Part shown: in pieces, positions 1 through 12,125 of the stretch
Numbering within the stretch: position 1 is the first letter of the stretch
Layout of the letters: the number at the start of each line of letters is the position of its first letter
DNA from: Paracentrotus lividus
Taxonomy: Eukaryota; Echinodermata; Echinoidea; Camarodonta; Echinidae
Assembly: GCA_940671915.1 (NCBI GenBank)
Contig: CALNVZ010000174.1
Span: 21,495,124-21,559,123, forward strand
Direction: 5' to 3'
DNA length: 64,000 nucleotides
The notes under the pieces: model-generated
The model's database searches: none
Seen by the model: the letters and a program-made list of their open reading frames with translations, nothing else
Told to the model about the DNA's origin: nothing
Made by a program: the position numbers and the translations under genes

Positions 1-221
1 ACCATACCTTGGTTATATTTGCAGATATTAATTATAAATAAGAATTTGTAAGAAAAATCCCTCTTTTCGTGAATTTAAAAGAAAGGGATCAGATTTTTCA
101 GTGCAAATGTCCAAAAACATGTCAATATTGATAAACTTGTACAAATTGATGCACATGAAAATAATTTGCTTTAGGGAAAAAAATTGAAACTTTAGTATAT
201 CACAATATACATGTACAAAGC

Positions 222-225
<4 letters not shown>

Positions 226-252
<27 letters not shown>
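226..252. repeat. poly(A) run, 27 nt
   Basis: An uninterrupted run of A lies about 50 bases upstream of the tRNA-like SINE relic. It may be the tail of an older retroposed copy or simple-sequence expansion; no clear target duplication is visible. The rest of 1-304 is AT-rich and holds nothing else I recognise. Confidence 0.9.
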
Positions 253-256
<4 letters not shown>

Positions 257-304
257 GTTGATATTCAGGTATGTGGGATAGTTTGAACCTTGATCGCTAT
301 AGGA

Positions 305-480
305 ACTCTGGTGGTCTAGTGGTCATGACGCTGGTCTAGCAATCCAGAGGTTGTGGGTTTGAATTCCCATCCAGTGATTTTTTTTCACAGCTGTCAGGCT
401 CCAATTTTTCACACAGCTAGCACTTGCGTGTGTTCCTAACCTTGGAGACAAATGAATATATTCCTTGTCTTTATTTTATC
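305..480 (+). mobile_element. tRNA-derived SINE relic
   Basis: The first 72 bases fold like a tRNA. A box-A-like TGGTCTAGTGGTCA (311-324) is followed by an anticodon-like arm CTGGT..CCAG and a box-B-like GGTTTGAATTCC (356-367). An imperfect acceptor stem pairs 305-311 with 370-376 (5 of 7 pairs). The T loop carries an extra T, so this is not a working tRNA gene. A non-tRNA body follows to about 480 and ends in T-rich sequence. RNA polymerase III SINE heads have this layout. The 3' limit is a guess; a solo decayed tRNA pseudogene is the alternative. Confidence 0.6.
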
Positions 481-740
481 CCAACTGCGTAAAAACCATT
501 TACTTTTGAAGCCGTATCTAATTTGCCTTTAAATAGAGAAGGTGACTTTTAATGCTTCTTATTCCTTTGTGAATTCTCTAATTTTTCTCCAATTTGCACT
601 TTTCTGTATTTCTCTGAACTGATTTTGCAGGATTGGAAAGCAACAATATCTTGGGGCCAGAAGACTCCTTCAATCTTTCCTTGTCTATCATCTGAATACA
701 ACTTGTAGACATTTGATGCCATATAATAAATATATTGATA

Positions 741-2500
741 TTAAAGGCCCCTGAAACTTGGAGATCGTGGGGAATGCTCGTTTTTCCTGAGCTTCATTGA
801 TTTGTACACAATCGACAGTGAGGCTTACGCATGGGTCCGACTACTGGAGATTAACATTCGGACAGCACGAACATGACAAAGTTGACCGAATTCAGTCAGT
901 CAATAGGGTCAATAGCTTCGGGTTCTCGATTCCTCAACAATCCTTAGTTTATAGACTCTCACGGGTCCTCTTCGTATAATTTGCAAGAGAGGACTGTAGA
1001 TATGCTTCGCATTTCACAAAAACAAAACATAGGTTAGATTTTACTTTATATCGGTTTTAATTAGTCCTAGCCATGAAGGATTAATATCCAAGACCGTGTT
1101 TGTCCTGGCTGGAGAGATTAATTTGCATACACCCTCAAGGCTCATTACATTTGGCATTGTTATATTTCAATCGCGAGATACAGGTGATTTTCCCATCGTT
1201 ATTTTATCAATTATATGTCGCTTTAATTCTTCTCAACAATTCGGCAAGGTTTGTTGTGAACTTGTTGGTTGAGTTCAACCAAGTTGTTTGTGCGTACCCT
1301 CTGTGCTCTTCTTATACGTTAGTGGCGTGGTAGTATCGCAATTTTTTAAAAAGGCCCCTGAAAAAAAATTGAAAAAAAAATTACTGGTTGCTTGGTCCTG
1401 GATGAAATAAAAGAATGATAAAGTTCATTGATAATAGTTTTGTTAATTTTTAATACTTTGAAGTAATTATAGGCAACTGAAATGAAAAAAAAAAATAATA
1501 CAATCAATAACCATTTCAGCTCTTGACACGAAAACACTTTAAGTTTTTTCTTGAAAATAAAAGTTTTTGCTCAGTTTTGGGTGTTCAATAAACATTTATT
1601 TGAGCATTAGGTTTCCGTATAATTATAGAGTTTTGAAGCATCTTGGTTTTAGGATCAGCTGCTTTGAACCTTGAAAAAATGACATAACTCTATGAAACGT
1701 CGCAACAGCACCCTCTCTTTGCCTTAAATAAGTATTTAATTGAACTGGGCTCCTCATCCCATGCTTATCTTGATACAAATATTAAGTCCGACATGACAAT
1801 GGACCTTCTTAGCCTTGCTCTCTTGTGCTTTGGCTAATTTGTCGTGGTGCCGCGTGATTCTAATTGCAAAGTCTTCATTTGTCATTGTCGACCGACTAAA
1901 ATTTAGGTTGCTTTGGTAGCGGATGCGAATGCTAGGGCCTGTCATTTTATTAAAGTTGGCGAATTTGGGGCAATTTGTCCGTTTTTTAATTTTGGAAAAA
2001 GGTGCCGGATAGAAGTTGGCCTGTATGCCGGATGGAGAGTACCACGCTGAATGGCAAGTCCATTTTAACTACGGTTACTGAGGATTTGTTATGCTCTAGG
2101 TCGGTTAGGATAGGGGTCCAGACCCTGGGTCTTGCGTGCATGCTAGATATCGTTTGAGTAGGTGCAGTGCTGTGTAGCCAAATTATTACGTCGACATTTT
2201 GGTGGGCCTTGCCGAAATGGGTGTGAATAGTTGGGTTGGAGTATCAATAGCTATGATACTCGAACTGCTTGTGGTTTTGCAGTTTCAGAGTACTGGAGTT
2301 GCCTTGGCTACTGTCTGCAGGGATTTGCTGAGAGTTGCCGTAATGAATTGCAGGTCACATACAATGGGACCTTCTTTTACCAAACATTTGGTGAAAAAAA
2401 AATATTTCTTACACTTTTTGTATCATCGTATTAGTTGGTGAATATTTAATATATTGATTAAATATGAATTTTGTCAGAAAAAAAAAAAAAAAAAAAAAAA
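741..2500 (+). other. unclassified tract ending in A23
   Basis: This stretch is visibly less AT-biased than its flanks and stops at a 23-base A run (2478-2500). The phrase AAAGGCCCCTGAAA occurs at about 743 and, slightly changed, near 1350, in the same orientation. No open frame longer than 80 codons and no known domain is seen. The A tail suggests a retroposed RNA or the 3' part of a non-LTR element, but I found no flanking duplication (compare bases after 2500 with those before 741). It may equally be unique sequence beside a simple repeat. Confidence 0.3.
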
Positions 2501-4115
2501 CATTAACAAAAGAAAGGGAAAAGGTTCATTAAACCATTTGTACACGAAGGACTTGGGTGTACTTAAAATTAAGTGGAATTGTTTCGAGCAGATCTGAAGT
2601 TTTTTTCTTTAGTAACTAATAAAAGGGGTAAATTGTTCAAATGCACAGGAGATTAATGGCTAATCACATCATTCTCTTTATTACTAACAATAATACTTCA
2701 AATGTGAAGCATGAAGTTTAGATTGCATTTATCTTATCTCTCAGAAAGGTTAACCTAAAATGAGTAGGAGTAAAATGCCATTAGCTACTTTTGAACTATC
2801 AATAGTATTAAGTTCATAAGAATGAGGCCGCTTCATGTCTTAGTAGGAACAGGGCGACAGAGAGACAGAAGTGGGTAAATGGTATTTTACCAATACTAAC
2901 ATTATGCTCTAGATACAACCCATTTAAAAAAGAGTATTTTTAAAAGCTTTCATTTAAAAGAGGAATAAGAGACAGAAAAGGTAATAAAAATCAGCAATAC
3001 CTACAATATTGGAGCAATGATAAAAAAATAATCAAAACCATTGGTAAACCTTAATATTAATAATATTGATATACATAATATATAGTAATTAAGAAAATAA
3101 GGGAAGTTAATTTGAGAAAAACGCTCTTTTGTTCAAGGTAATCGATGCAGTCTCACATTATTATTACCATTATCATTATCATTATTATTTTTTATTATTA
3201 TTTTTATTTTTTTTTAGTTCAATAAAATATTAGTGAGAGGGTGAAATGTCTAACCTTAAAATTCTGTATAAAATTGGATGACCCCAAAAAGGGATTAAGA
3301 TGAGGAGCAAGTGCCCCGTGGAATCACCTCCTAAATTATACTTATAGCCCCTCTAATTATACCTCACTAAGAATATATATCTCCCCTCTATTCCTCATTG
3401 ACGTCTCCAGGAAATCCAGCAAACGAAGGACTTGCGCAAATGGGGACACAGTACGTTGTTTAATGACATAATTTCTGCGTAATTCATGAGGACACAGCCT
3501 CATAGCCTTGAGGCTACGAAGATGCTTTATCTTGTCAACAGAGAATAACTATGAGCAATTGGAGGATTAATCGGGTTCAAATAGAATGAATGGTGAAGAG
3601 ATGATTCGGTGGGTAAGGAAGAAGATCTAACCAATCTATTCATTGATCTGTTTCCCTGTGGACGCTCTCATGACAGTCTAACTTGATTCATTCCAATTTG
3701 TTGCTAGTCTGTAGTCTCTTTTAAAAAGAATAGCTTGAATGGACAAAATGGAGCAAAAACTTGTTGAAACTGATGTGATGCCTAAGAGAATCAAGCAAGA
3801 ATACATACTAACTGGCAATATTTATTTTTGATATGGAGGATAATAATGAGTCACTAATAGAGTGTTCTGTTATTTCAGCCAATAATTTTGACATTATCTC
3901 ACAGAATCAAGGGTAAAAAAAAAATCAATTTCATGAAAGTCTAGATCCTGATATTGAGAGCTTTCCAAGAAATAAGAGTAAATAAAACCATAGATTCTGC
4001 ACTAAGATATATATATCAATTTGGGTCAAGAAGGAACAAACCATGGAATAAAATATTAATTACTAGTAAACGGATAAGGGAACAAATTAATATTCTCATC
4101 AGAGATGTTGTGAAA
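2501..4115. other. AT-rich non-coding DNA
   Basis: Nothing gene-like was found. It contains an ATT/ATC microsatellite at about 3155-3215 and several short A runs. All frames are closed within about 60 codons. Confidence 0.7.
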
Positions 4116-4118
4116 TAA

Positions 4119-4568
4119 GAGTGTGTTCAATGTCCAGTTTCAAATTTATACGCCACATGAAATAATGATACAAAACGCTGATATAAAGAGAAACAAAGTG
4201 TGTGTTCATTGTCCCCATCCCCGTTGTAAAAGTATACGGTGTTCAAATCTCGATTCAGAGGAAAATTTAAACGCCGAAAAAGATGCATTTTGAAACACAA
4301 TCAGCTTCAATTTTATGACCTTGAGCATCGCGATTGCAACAAAATCGACACTGAACAGGATTCAAATGTGTTTAAATGTACTCTCACAATGGAAGCTTCC
4401 GGTGCAAGTGAAAAAAGGAGAAGAATGTTTGAAGAAGATGAAATATAATCAGCTTTAAATTTTTGACACTGAACGGTGCACCGCTGATCGCGTTTGTGTT
4501 TTGTAATTGTGTTTTGTATCATGATTCATGTTGGTGTATAAATTTGAAACTGGACATTGAACACACCC
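4119..4568. mobile_element. PIF/Harbinger-like MITE, TAA target
   Basis: Terminal inverted repeats of about 36 bp start GAGTGTGTTCAATGTCCAG on the left and, reversed, GGGTGTGTTCAATGTCCAG on the right, with two mismatches over the arm. Both ends are flanked by TAA (4116-4118 and 4569-4571). A 3-bp TWA duplication and termini starting GGGTGTGTT are typical of PIF/Harbinger and Tourist-type elements. A weaker internal copy of the terminus starts near 4198. The 70-codon open stretch inside (4239-4448, basic) resembles no transposase, so the element is non-autonomous. Arm identity suggests a fairly young insertion. Confidence 0.9.
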
Positions 4569-4717
4569 TAACACTTCTAAATCCGATCCATATCATTCTG
4601 AAAACATGGGGGATTTGCCAAGTTTAGTTCTATCTGTAAAAACACTCCTTTCTCCCCCTATGGGCATGTAAGCCAAGCCATAACATCACTGTTATATAGT
4701 TGATCTTGTTGTGGCAT

Positions 4718-4861
4718 TTCAGATTCTTTCCTTAGTGATTATGGATGGGTGTATAAGAATGTCAGACTCCCCCTCTCTTCTGGTTCATGACCAACAAGTT
4801 AATTTAGATGAGGGGGTGGTTTATGATCTTCTCCGGAGATCTCCAATCTCAAACATGTCCT
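4718..4861 (+). CDS. candidate exon, unknown protein
   Basis: A plausible acceptor (pyrimidine-rich GCATTTCAG) ends at 4717. The frame beginning ATT CTT TCC is open for 47 codons to a TGA at 4859-4861. The peptide includes MDGCIRMSDSPSLL and VVYDLLRRSP, with a mixed, protein-like composition. No family is recognised. No AATAAA follows closely, and a chance open frame of this size is not rare. It lies next to an open stretch on the opposite strand (4933-5235), so at most one of the two is likely to be real. Confidence 0.15.
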
Positions 4862-4932
4862 GAATTAGGAATGAACTACATCATCAAGGTCAGGGCTTCA
4901 TCAAGCGGGGGTAGCATGTAATTGACAATACA

Positions 4933-5235
4933 GTCTCAGGGGGGAAATCCTCCAAACATGCTCCAAGCATCATCACCACCCATTATTAACATATCAAGGA
5001 AGAGAGGAACCTCTTTCAAATGCCAGCAGTCCATGCCATAACCATCTTTTGAGAGATTAGTGTCACTCTGTGTAAATCCCAACGATAATTCAAGCAGGCA
5101 TCTGATAAATTGTTGACTCTCTCCTTCTCTGAGATGCATCTTCAAGGGGCTTTCCCCAGAGGGCGACAAACCACTTGCCCATACTCCGCCCATCGGTGCT
5201 TCCTTCGCTGTGTCCATCCACAGGGGAGATCTCAC
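4933..5235 (-). CDS. candidate terminal exon, weakly ankyrin-like
   Basis: An open frame of about 99 codons ends in TGA at 4933-4935 and is much closer to 50% GC than its surroundings. The peptide holds ESPLKMHLREGESQQFI followed by RCLLEL, which recalls the helix-helix pattern of an ankyrin repeat (TPLHxAAREG..xxLL). A second stretch, DGMDCWHLKEVPLFLDML with its first residues DGYG, could be a degenerate second repeat. It opens with GTG, not ATG, so it would have to be a 3' exon; possible acceptors are weak. No polyadenylation signal was seen downstream. The ankyrin reading is inference only. Confidence 0.22.
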
Positions 5236-8200
5236 ATGGAAATGACGGAATCGTCAACATCATTACCAAATGTCAAAGTGTTGACGTCAGCATTTTATAC
5301 ATGTGTGGACTAAATTTGAATTATATCCCCCTTGTTGTCCAACTATTTTACACCCGGGTTGATGCCATTCATTTTGCCAATTAAAAGCAGTTAGGGACTT
5401 TGACGCAAATCTACCCACACACACATGCCATCTATTATTCAGTGAGATTACACTCTCTTAAATCAAATGAAATAGGCAAAATCTTTCCACATCCATATAC
5501 TTTAACACAAAGGGTATTTTTACATAAGATTGGAGAGGAAGGGGAAAAAATGCTATGGAGTTCTGCCAGTGACACTGAAACAATTTGACTTTCTTTTGAT
5601 TTCCACAGAGGAAAGAGGTCTGTTGGGAACAGCATTTATGACATTTAAGGTAGCTTTACTTCTAGCATCACTGTGACAAATTCAATTGTGAATGAAATGC
5701 AGAACAAAATGAATTCTTCAGAAATCAAGGCAAACAAGAGTTTGCTTATAATTGTGAAAACAATACTGGTTTTAAACGACTTCTTGTCTTTTTACCACTA
5801 GGAATGAAACTTTTTGTGTGAACTTCAAAATGGGTTGAGTGAAGATGCCTGTTTTTATTTTTTTTTTTTTTTTTTTTTTTACTAGAGAAAATTTATGAAA
5901 TTTAATGCATATGCGGCCAGTATCATATCTACAACATTATGCAAACAAAATGAGATACAAAAAAAAAAAAAAAGGGAAAAATTACTCTCATATAATTGAA
6001 AAAAAAAATAATAAAAAAATTATTATTTCAGATTGCGGTCCAGAAAAGATATTTTTTCTTTGCTGTCCATACAAAAATATGCAATTTTGTTATGCTTTCC
6101 ATGCTAGATGACATTTCTTTCTGCTGCCCATATTGAAGTATATGTAGCAGTGTCTCTAATCTTGAAGAAAAACCAATAAAGCTTACATGGTATACAAATG
6201 GTATGAATAGAGTTTGCTACATCATATACAAACTGAATTACAAATGTACTCTATAGTGAAATAGTAAATTCAATAATTCCTTTAGTCTTGTAAAATGACC
6301 TTTCAAGAAATAAAACCAAATATCATTTGGGATTTTAGGTCTTATGGCAAAACTTCAAAATCAGTTTTACATTTTAAAACAAGTAGTAAAACAAACTGCC
6401 TGACACAGAATAAATGATGCATATCCTTGAACTTTAATGTTTGGAAAACAAAATCTGCTTTAGCATCAGGTTGTGTTATTTGCTTTGAATCTGGCCAATA
6501 TTCAAATCATCTTTGTCAGCAGATTGGAAAACTGGCACTGGCTTTGAACTTTACAAGCCTCTTGTACAAAATTCTTTTGACAGGGTTTGACAGTCGAGTT
6601 GGCGCAGAGAGAGAAGAGAAGTAAGAAGGAAAAAAAAAATTGATCCAGATTTGCAATGACATATCTCTGATGAATCTCCTTAAAAGTATCACCCCAATTT
6701 ATCTCTCTCAAGCCCAGCCTAGTCTGACAAGATGACCTCACAACAAGGCTCAATTTTCTCTCCGAGTTGTCTCAACCACTCATCGGTTGTCATGACAACC
6801 ATTGGGTATTTGGTTCTTGATGGTCTTCTGGCTGCCTAAGATTAATGTCAAATCTGAGCTCTTCACCTCTGATGCAAGGCGATGGTTTCCTGTCTTAGCG
6901 CCGTCGATAAGCTACTAGGGACCCCGCCCGTCTATTGCCCTCTCTTGACACTATCCGGGCAGATCTGTGTTGGTACTGCTGCCTGTCATCCATGTCTTAA
7001 AGGGATATCTATCAAACATCAACTAAACTTGGACCACAAGGGGAAAAAAGCTTGGACTGTCTACTTGCTGGTAATCCATAAAAATGTATTTATAATAAAT
7101 TTTCAGTCATCACATTTTTGGTTTGTTCTTGCTTTGTTTTTGTATAGATTTGCAATGCCAATTGCCAAATAAATGTGAAATTTTGGTTTGTTACAGTTGA
7201 GTGAAATCATAACATGCCTCACATGGATGTTTTCACTGACAAATCAAACTAATTCTCTTACTATTTCATGATCAACTCTATTTGACCTTTCTATCCTCTA
7301 AGCAATATTGGACACTCTTACATCAATTCTATTTTTTCTTGATGAATCAAAGAGATATCGACATGGTTGAATCTAGCCCACACAGGTCGAGTATGTTCTA
7401 TTTTAAGCAACCCTTCACTGATAGGAAAAGCAAATCAAAAATATTACTTCATTCAGATACTTATCTCAATGGAGCCTATGTAATTGAGGTTAAATATTTC
7501 CATGATAAATAAGGAGGGAAGTTGATGGATCATGAAGAAATGACGTACCCAAGATTGCCTTCTTATAACATAATCAAATGAACTATATTTTAAACAAAAC
7601 ATGATTTATGCCCATGGAAAAGTATGGCGAGGCCTTATCTGGTAATTTGTTGTATTCATTTAAATGAAGTTTATGAAGGGAAATTAAGAAATCAAAGTTC
7701 TGAAAGATACTAGTAATACATTTCTTCTAAATAGAATAACAAATTTATCAGTGGTAAACATACATGTACAGCTTGGGAAATAATTTGACCAAATCATATA
7801 GGGGCTTGATATGATTTGGTCTAATAATTATTTCCCAAAGTGTATATTGATATTGTTTAATAATTCATCTAGATGGATCTAATTTTATGTGTTTGAATGC
7901 ATGAGAAATCCTGGGACAAGTATGGGAATATGTAATAAGCCCACAATTTTACAATCATATCAATATTTACTATATCAACTTTATCAACAAGCTATACAGT
8001 AAAGAATGCAGATGAAAATATCTGATACATTGGCAGTTTATGAAAACTGAGCCCCCTCCCCTAACCCCCCCCCCCCTCTTTCTGGATCTGCTACTGTGAT
8101 ACCATTTCAATACTCATGTCAACCCGAAGAAAACAGTAAAATAATGTCAAGAAAACAAATCTTTCCCAGTAGTATTTGAATTAATAAGATTGTGGGAGGA

Positions 8201-9302
8201 CTGCTTATGTAGCAATCTGGAAACCATCTAACCACTCTGATGGAATACATCCCAAATGCTGGCTGCCGTCCTTGGCGTCGTGGGTGGGGCTCCTTAGTGA
8301 TTGCGGTTTGGGAACCAATGGGGATAGAATTGAACTTCACAACAAATGTGGAGTTAATAACAGTCCAAGGTCTTACCCTTTCAGATGTGGGCGAAGCTAA
8401 TGAGAAACTAGACTGCCAGAGTGCTTTTAACAGTTCTAGTTAGGCTATTTATCAAACTGTTTTTTCTCTTTTTTTTAAAACAATGTATACTAGTTTTAAA
8501 AAAAAAGCCTATTAAAATTCATGTAAAAAGTTGGTGAATATCTGCTAATTTGGTCCAATTTGGTCAACCTGTATTGCTCCGTCCCTATTCACAGGAAATT
8601 CAGACACAAATACATGAATAAAAAATTAGGAGAGTAGAAGTGCATAGGTGAAACAGAGAGGTTTATAAAGAGAAAGAGACAAACAGATGGAAAGAAAAGA
8701 GACAAAATTGTGATAAATTTCAAATTCTATTGTTTACAATATTTTTCAAACACTCCTTCAAAAAGTTTTTAAAAAAATCAAAACTTTTGGCAGCTGTATC
8801 TGATAACTGATCCGAGCCATATCTTTCACTACCCAGATTGCATTTCATCCCTTACCCCTTGTAACAGCTGATCCCCCGTGCTCTGTTACCCCTAAACCAA
8901 GACAAGCTACCCCCTAAGACCATGCACTCCGCCCTGATTCCTCTCCCTGTTAGCTAGTAGACATGTTTCCTGCATCACCCGGAGAAAGGAGGAGCCGTGT
9001 TGTGAAATCCCCTCAAATCTGATGAAAGCTTCGGCAGTCAAAGCTTTCAAGCAGCTTGATATCCTTAAGAAATCTCATAAATGCCTCCTTCTTCCTGCTT
9101 TTAATTTGAGATTAATCAATCAATCTGCAGGGTTTCTTGAAGATTTTGGAAGTAAAGGAATATTGAACTTCTCAATATGTAATTTTGAATACTGTTTGTT
9201 TTTAGGCATTAAACGCATCATTCCAAATCTTGCTTCCACCCCCCCCCCAAAAAAAACACCAACAAACGCATACTTCATGTTAGAAATTGGTTACATTGAC
9301 TG
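5236..9302. other. AT-rich non-coding DNA with simple repeats
   Basis: No gene is recognised. It holds a T23 run (5858-5880), A-rich patches near 5960-6020, a perfect 16-bp palindrome GGTTGTCATGACAACC (6785-6800), the hairpin listed separately at 7772-7840, and C-rich runs at 8041-8080. Short open frames here show no domain. Confidence 0.7.
7772..7840. repeat. inverted repeat / hairpin
   Basis: CTTTGGGAAATAATTA-type arms face each other. The left arm begins CTTGGGAAATAATTTGACC and continues AAATCATAT; the right arm is its near-complement, ending TTATTTCCCAAAG. The loop is about 9 bases (AGGGGCTTG). Arms of about 28 bases with small indels form a strong hairpin. It may be a very small fold-back MITE; no target duplication was identified. 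Confidence 0.75.
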
Positions 9303-9304
9303 TA

Positions 9305-9753
9305 TGGTAAGGTGCCCCAAGTCTGCGCACCCACGTAAATGCGCGATTTTCATAGAACAAAACATCAAACCGACACCAATTTTCAATCTTAACCTCAACA
9401 ATCCATTTTGAAACCAAAACATGCGAAAATAATTGATTCAAAATGAGTTCCAGCAAGTTTCATTTGCTACCCTGAAAATTTCAATCATTGTCAAAAAAGA
9501 AAAGTCCGAAACTTCACTGCGCTTGAATTGCGTGCAAAATGAGTGAGTGCGCAGACATGGGCACTATTCAGTTTTACTACACAAAATGACAAGCCCGTCC
9601 GAAAATCGTAAAGAAAATTGTTCTTGTGAATAATTTCTTGAAATTTTTTGTTTCCTTGATCATTAAAATATGAAGAACGCAATAACAATGATGATTCAAA
9701 AAATAATATTTTACTTTGTAATTTTAGGTGCGCCGACTTGGGCACCGCCATCA
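9305..9753. mobile_element. TIR element, possible TA target
   Basis: The left terminus TGGTAAGGTGCCCCAAG with CTGCGCACC next to it faces a right terminus that reads, reversed, TGATGGCGGTGCCCAAG with CGGCGCACC next. Both ends abut TA (9303-9304 and 9754-9755), which would suit a Tc1/mariner-type target. A third copy of the core, GTGCGCAGACATGGGCAC, lies inside near 9547. Open frames crossing the ends only translate the repeats. It is non-autonomous. The exact ends and the superfamily are uncertain. Confidence 0.65.
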
Positions 9754-9755
9754 TA

Positions 9756-11700
9756 CATTGGAACTAAATGATGTAATGGAAGCAGTACATCATGATTATC
9801 AGTTTGCTTTTTGTTTTCATATTCATGTAGCCCTATACTGAATACAATTTTTTTTTTTTAATCTGGAGCTTCTCCTGTCTTCTGTGTAAATGTACATGTA
9901 CAGCAGAAAATAAACCTTTCTTCACTGGTATTTTTAATATGGAATTAAAAGTGCATATAACAAAAAAATTAATCTTCATAAATAAAGTTTGATATCATGA
10001 ATCAGGGAAACACCCAAATTTATCTCTGGTGCTTTCCCCTACATCAATGTTTCTATTTTATCTCTCCAATATTTCAACATTTACGACAAAAAGAAAGAGA
10101 ATCAATCCATCAGTGATATCTCCAGAGCGCTAATTATCCATGGGAATTAAATGACATTACAGACTCCCTAGCAGGCGGCTGATTCTCTCTTGAATTATAC
10201 ACCATAGATAGCAGACTGTCTATGTAGGAGACAACCAGACAGTCTCTTGAACATCGTATAGAGATTGAAACTTGAAGATGAGTATGTATCGTTCGGGCGG
10301 TCGTCCAACCCTCTCACAGAGGGCTTGTGAGGTCAATCACATGTGAGAATATGACCCCTTTTTCATAATTTTCTAGTAATACAAGGACTTTAGACACTCT
10401 TCTTTAAAGACAGGGCCCAAATTATTATTACTTTTTTTTATATAGAACTGCCAAAGTATCCATTCTTCAAATCTTAATCGTATGACTAAATGAACCCTTC
10501 ATCCAAACCTGAACCTAACACAATATATTATGATTGTAATATTGCTTAGTATCTCTGCGGGGCCTACATATTTTATGCTCTAAATATCTATATTAAATTT
10601 TCTTAAAAACTATATCCACTGTTTTGCAATCTATTCAATTATCCTAATTCACATTAACAGGGAGCCCGTACTTCCCACAAAGATGTCAACGCATCTTAAA
10701 GCAAAATAGGCAGAAGTGGTATGAGTTAAATCCTGAAGATCTGGCATATCTTTCATGGTTGGTATCAACTATCAACCTGCTTCACAGCTGATCACGATAA
10801 AACTCTAACAAAGTAGACTTATATGCAGAATGCTTCCGCTCTAGACAGCCTTTGATAAAGCAAGATCACGATAGGAGCCACGAAATGAAACGATTCCTCT
10901 AATTGAGCATTAAGAGGGCACATGGTAGACCCCTTCTAAGCTATGTGTCTCTACCAGTAACAGACAAGTGAACATGGGAAAGGCAAAGTGATGATGGCAC
11001 ATTATGAGCCTTGGCACTGATAGTGGTATTAGTGACTTAAACAATACGAGTCAAGTTTGAATGATCAGAAACAGGTTTCCTTTCAACATATTTCAATCCA
11101 GGAGATTGTTTTAATGAGATGTGTGCTGTTTAAAGTGAGCAAGGGGGATTTCAACATAAAAAAAAGACTGACTGAATGTTAAAATTCCTTATTGAGACAC
11201 ATCAACAATTTCCTAACCTCAAATTTTGAATTGAAAAGGAAAAACTAATCACCTCCCCCCCCCCCCCCCCCAAGAAAAAAAAAGGGAGAAAAAGAGAGGG
11301 GGAAAAGAGCACAATCTATACTCTGCTGTTAAGATTGTAAAAAAAAAAAATCTAATTAAAAAAAGAAAAATAAGAAAATGCAACTTGGATTTTCCAAAAC
11401 AATATTACACAGGATGCCTGTCATCCTACTGAGATCGCAAAATTGGGGCAATTATGAGCAAAGGATTTTTAATTTCATAAGCTTGTCGTTAAACTGCCAA
11501 AAATGAGGACATCTGAATCTCCATTTCTTTGGGTTGATTTCTAGATTTATGGGACGAATGATCTTGCTCCTCAATAAGTGGAGGATATATTTTCCACTTT
11601 CATCCAGCTTTTTAATAAGCTGCTCTGGCTGCTCTTTACAAGTGTCGGTTTTCTTTTAAAAATAATTAGCTTGCAAGATAGATAACTCTAGAGTTCAGAA
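9756..11700. other. AT-rich non-coding DNA
   Basis: No gene is recognised. It contains a C17 run (11255-11271) followed by A- and G-rich simple sequence to about 11375. Frames are closed. Confidence 0.7.
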
Positions 11701-11761
11701 CGACTCCGGTTTAGGATACTCGAGACCCATGTGAATCAGGACGGACGATTGCTCACGCCTG

Positions 11762-11775
11762 GTTGCCAGGGTAAC
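11762..11775. promoter_or_regulatory. perfect RFX X-box match
   Basis: GTTGCCAGGGTAAC fits the palindromic X-box consensus GTNRCC(N0-3)RGYAAC with a 2-base spacer. RFX factors bind this site, often close to starts of ciliary genes. It sits in a locally GC-richer island (about 11700-11960) and 75 bases upstream of AAGGTGAGT (11847-11855), a strong splice-donor match on the + strand. The site is seen in the sequence; its use as a promoter element is inference. Confidence 0.5.
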
Positions 11776-12125
11776 GGGTGACATATCCATGTCCGGCGCA
11801 CGGTGACATTACACCTGAGCGCTTCTTCACCTGTCGGCTATGTAAGGTGAGTGAGGTACAATTCATCCGTGTCTGACGGCAGCCGAGTGATTGATGGCCG
11901 TTTAAGGCTAGTCCGGGTTCCCACTGACAGCCATTGAAGTCCCTGTGAGATGTATCGGTCTCGTAGTACGATATTACCAGATGTATTACAAGAGATGTGT
12001 TTAGACTTCCTCTCTTTGTTCTGATGTTTGCTTGACTGTCTGGATGGAATTCTAGAGAAGAAAAACTTAAACTTCTGGCTACTGGTTTTACTAAATATTT
12101 GTTTGAAATAATGGAGGTCTCTGTA

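Noticed and set aside
305-376. Functional tRNA gene
   Set aside because: Acceptor mismatches and an 8-base T loop show it is a decayed tRNA-like SINE head.
9022-9411. 129-codon + strand frame
   Set aside because: Its end reads through the terminus of the 9.3-kb TIR element and the peptide has no recognisable domain.
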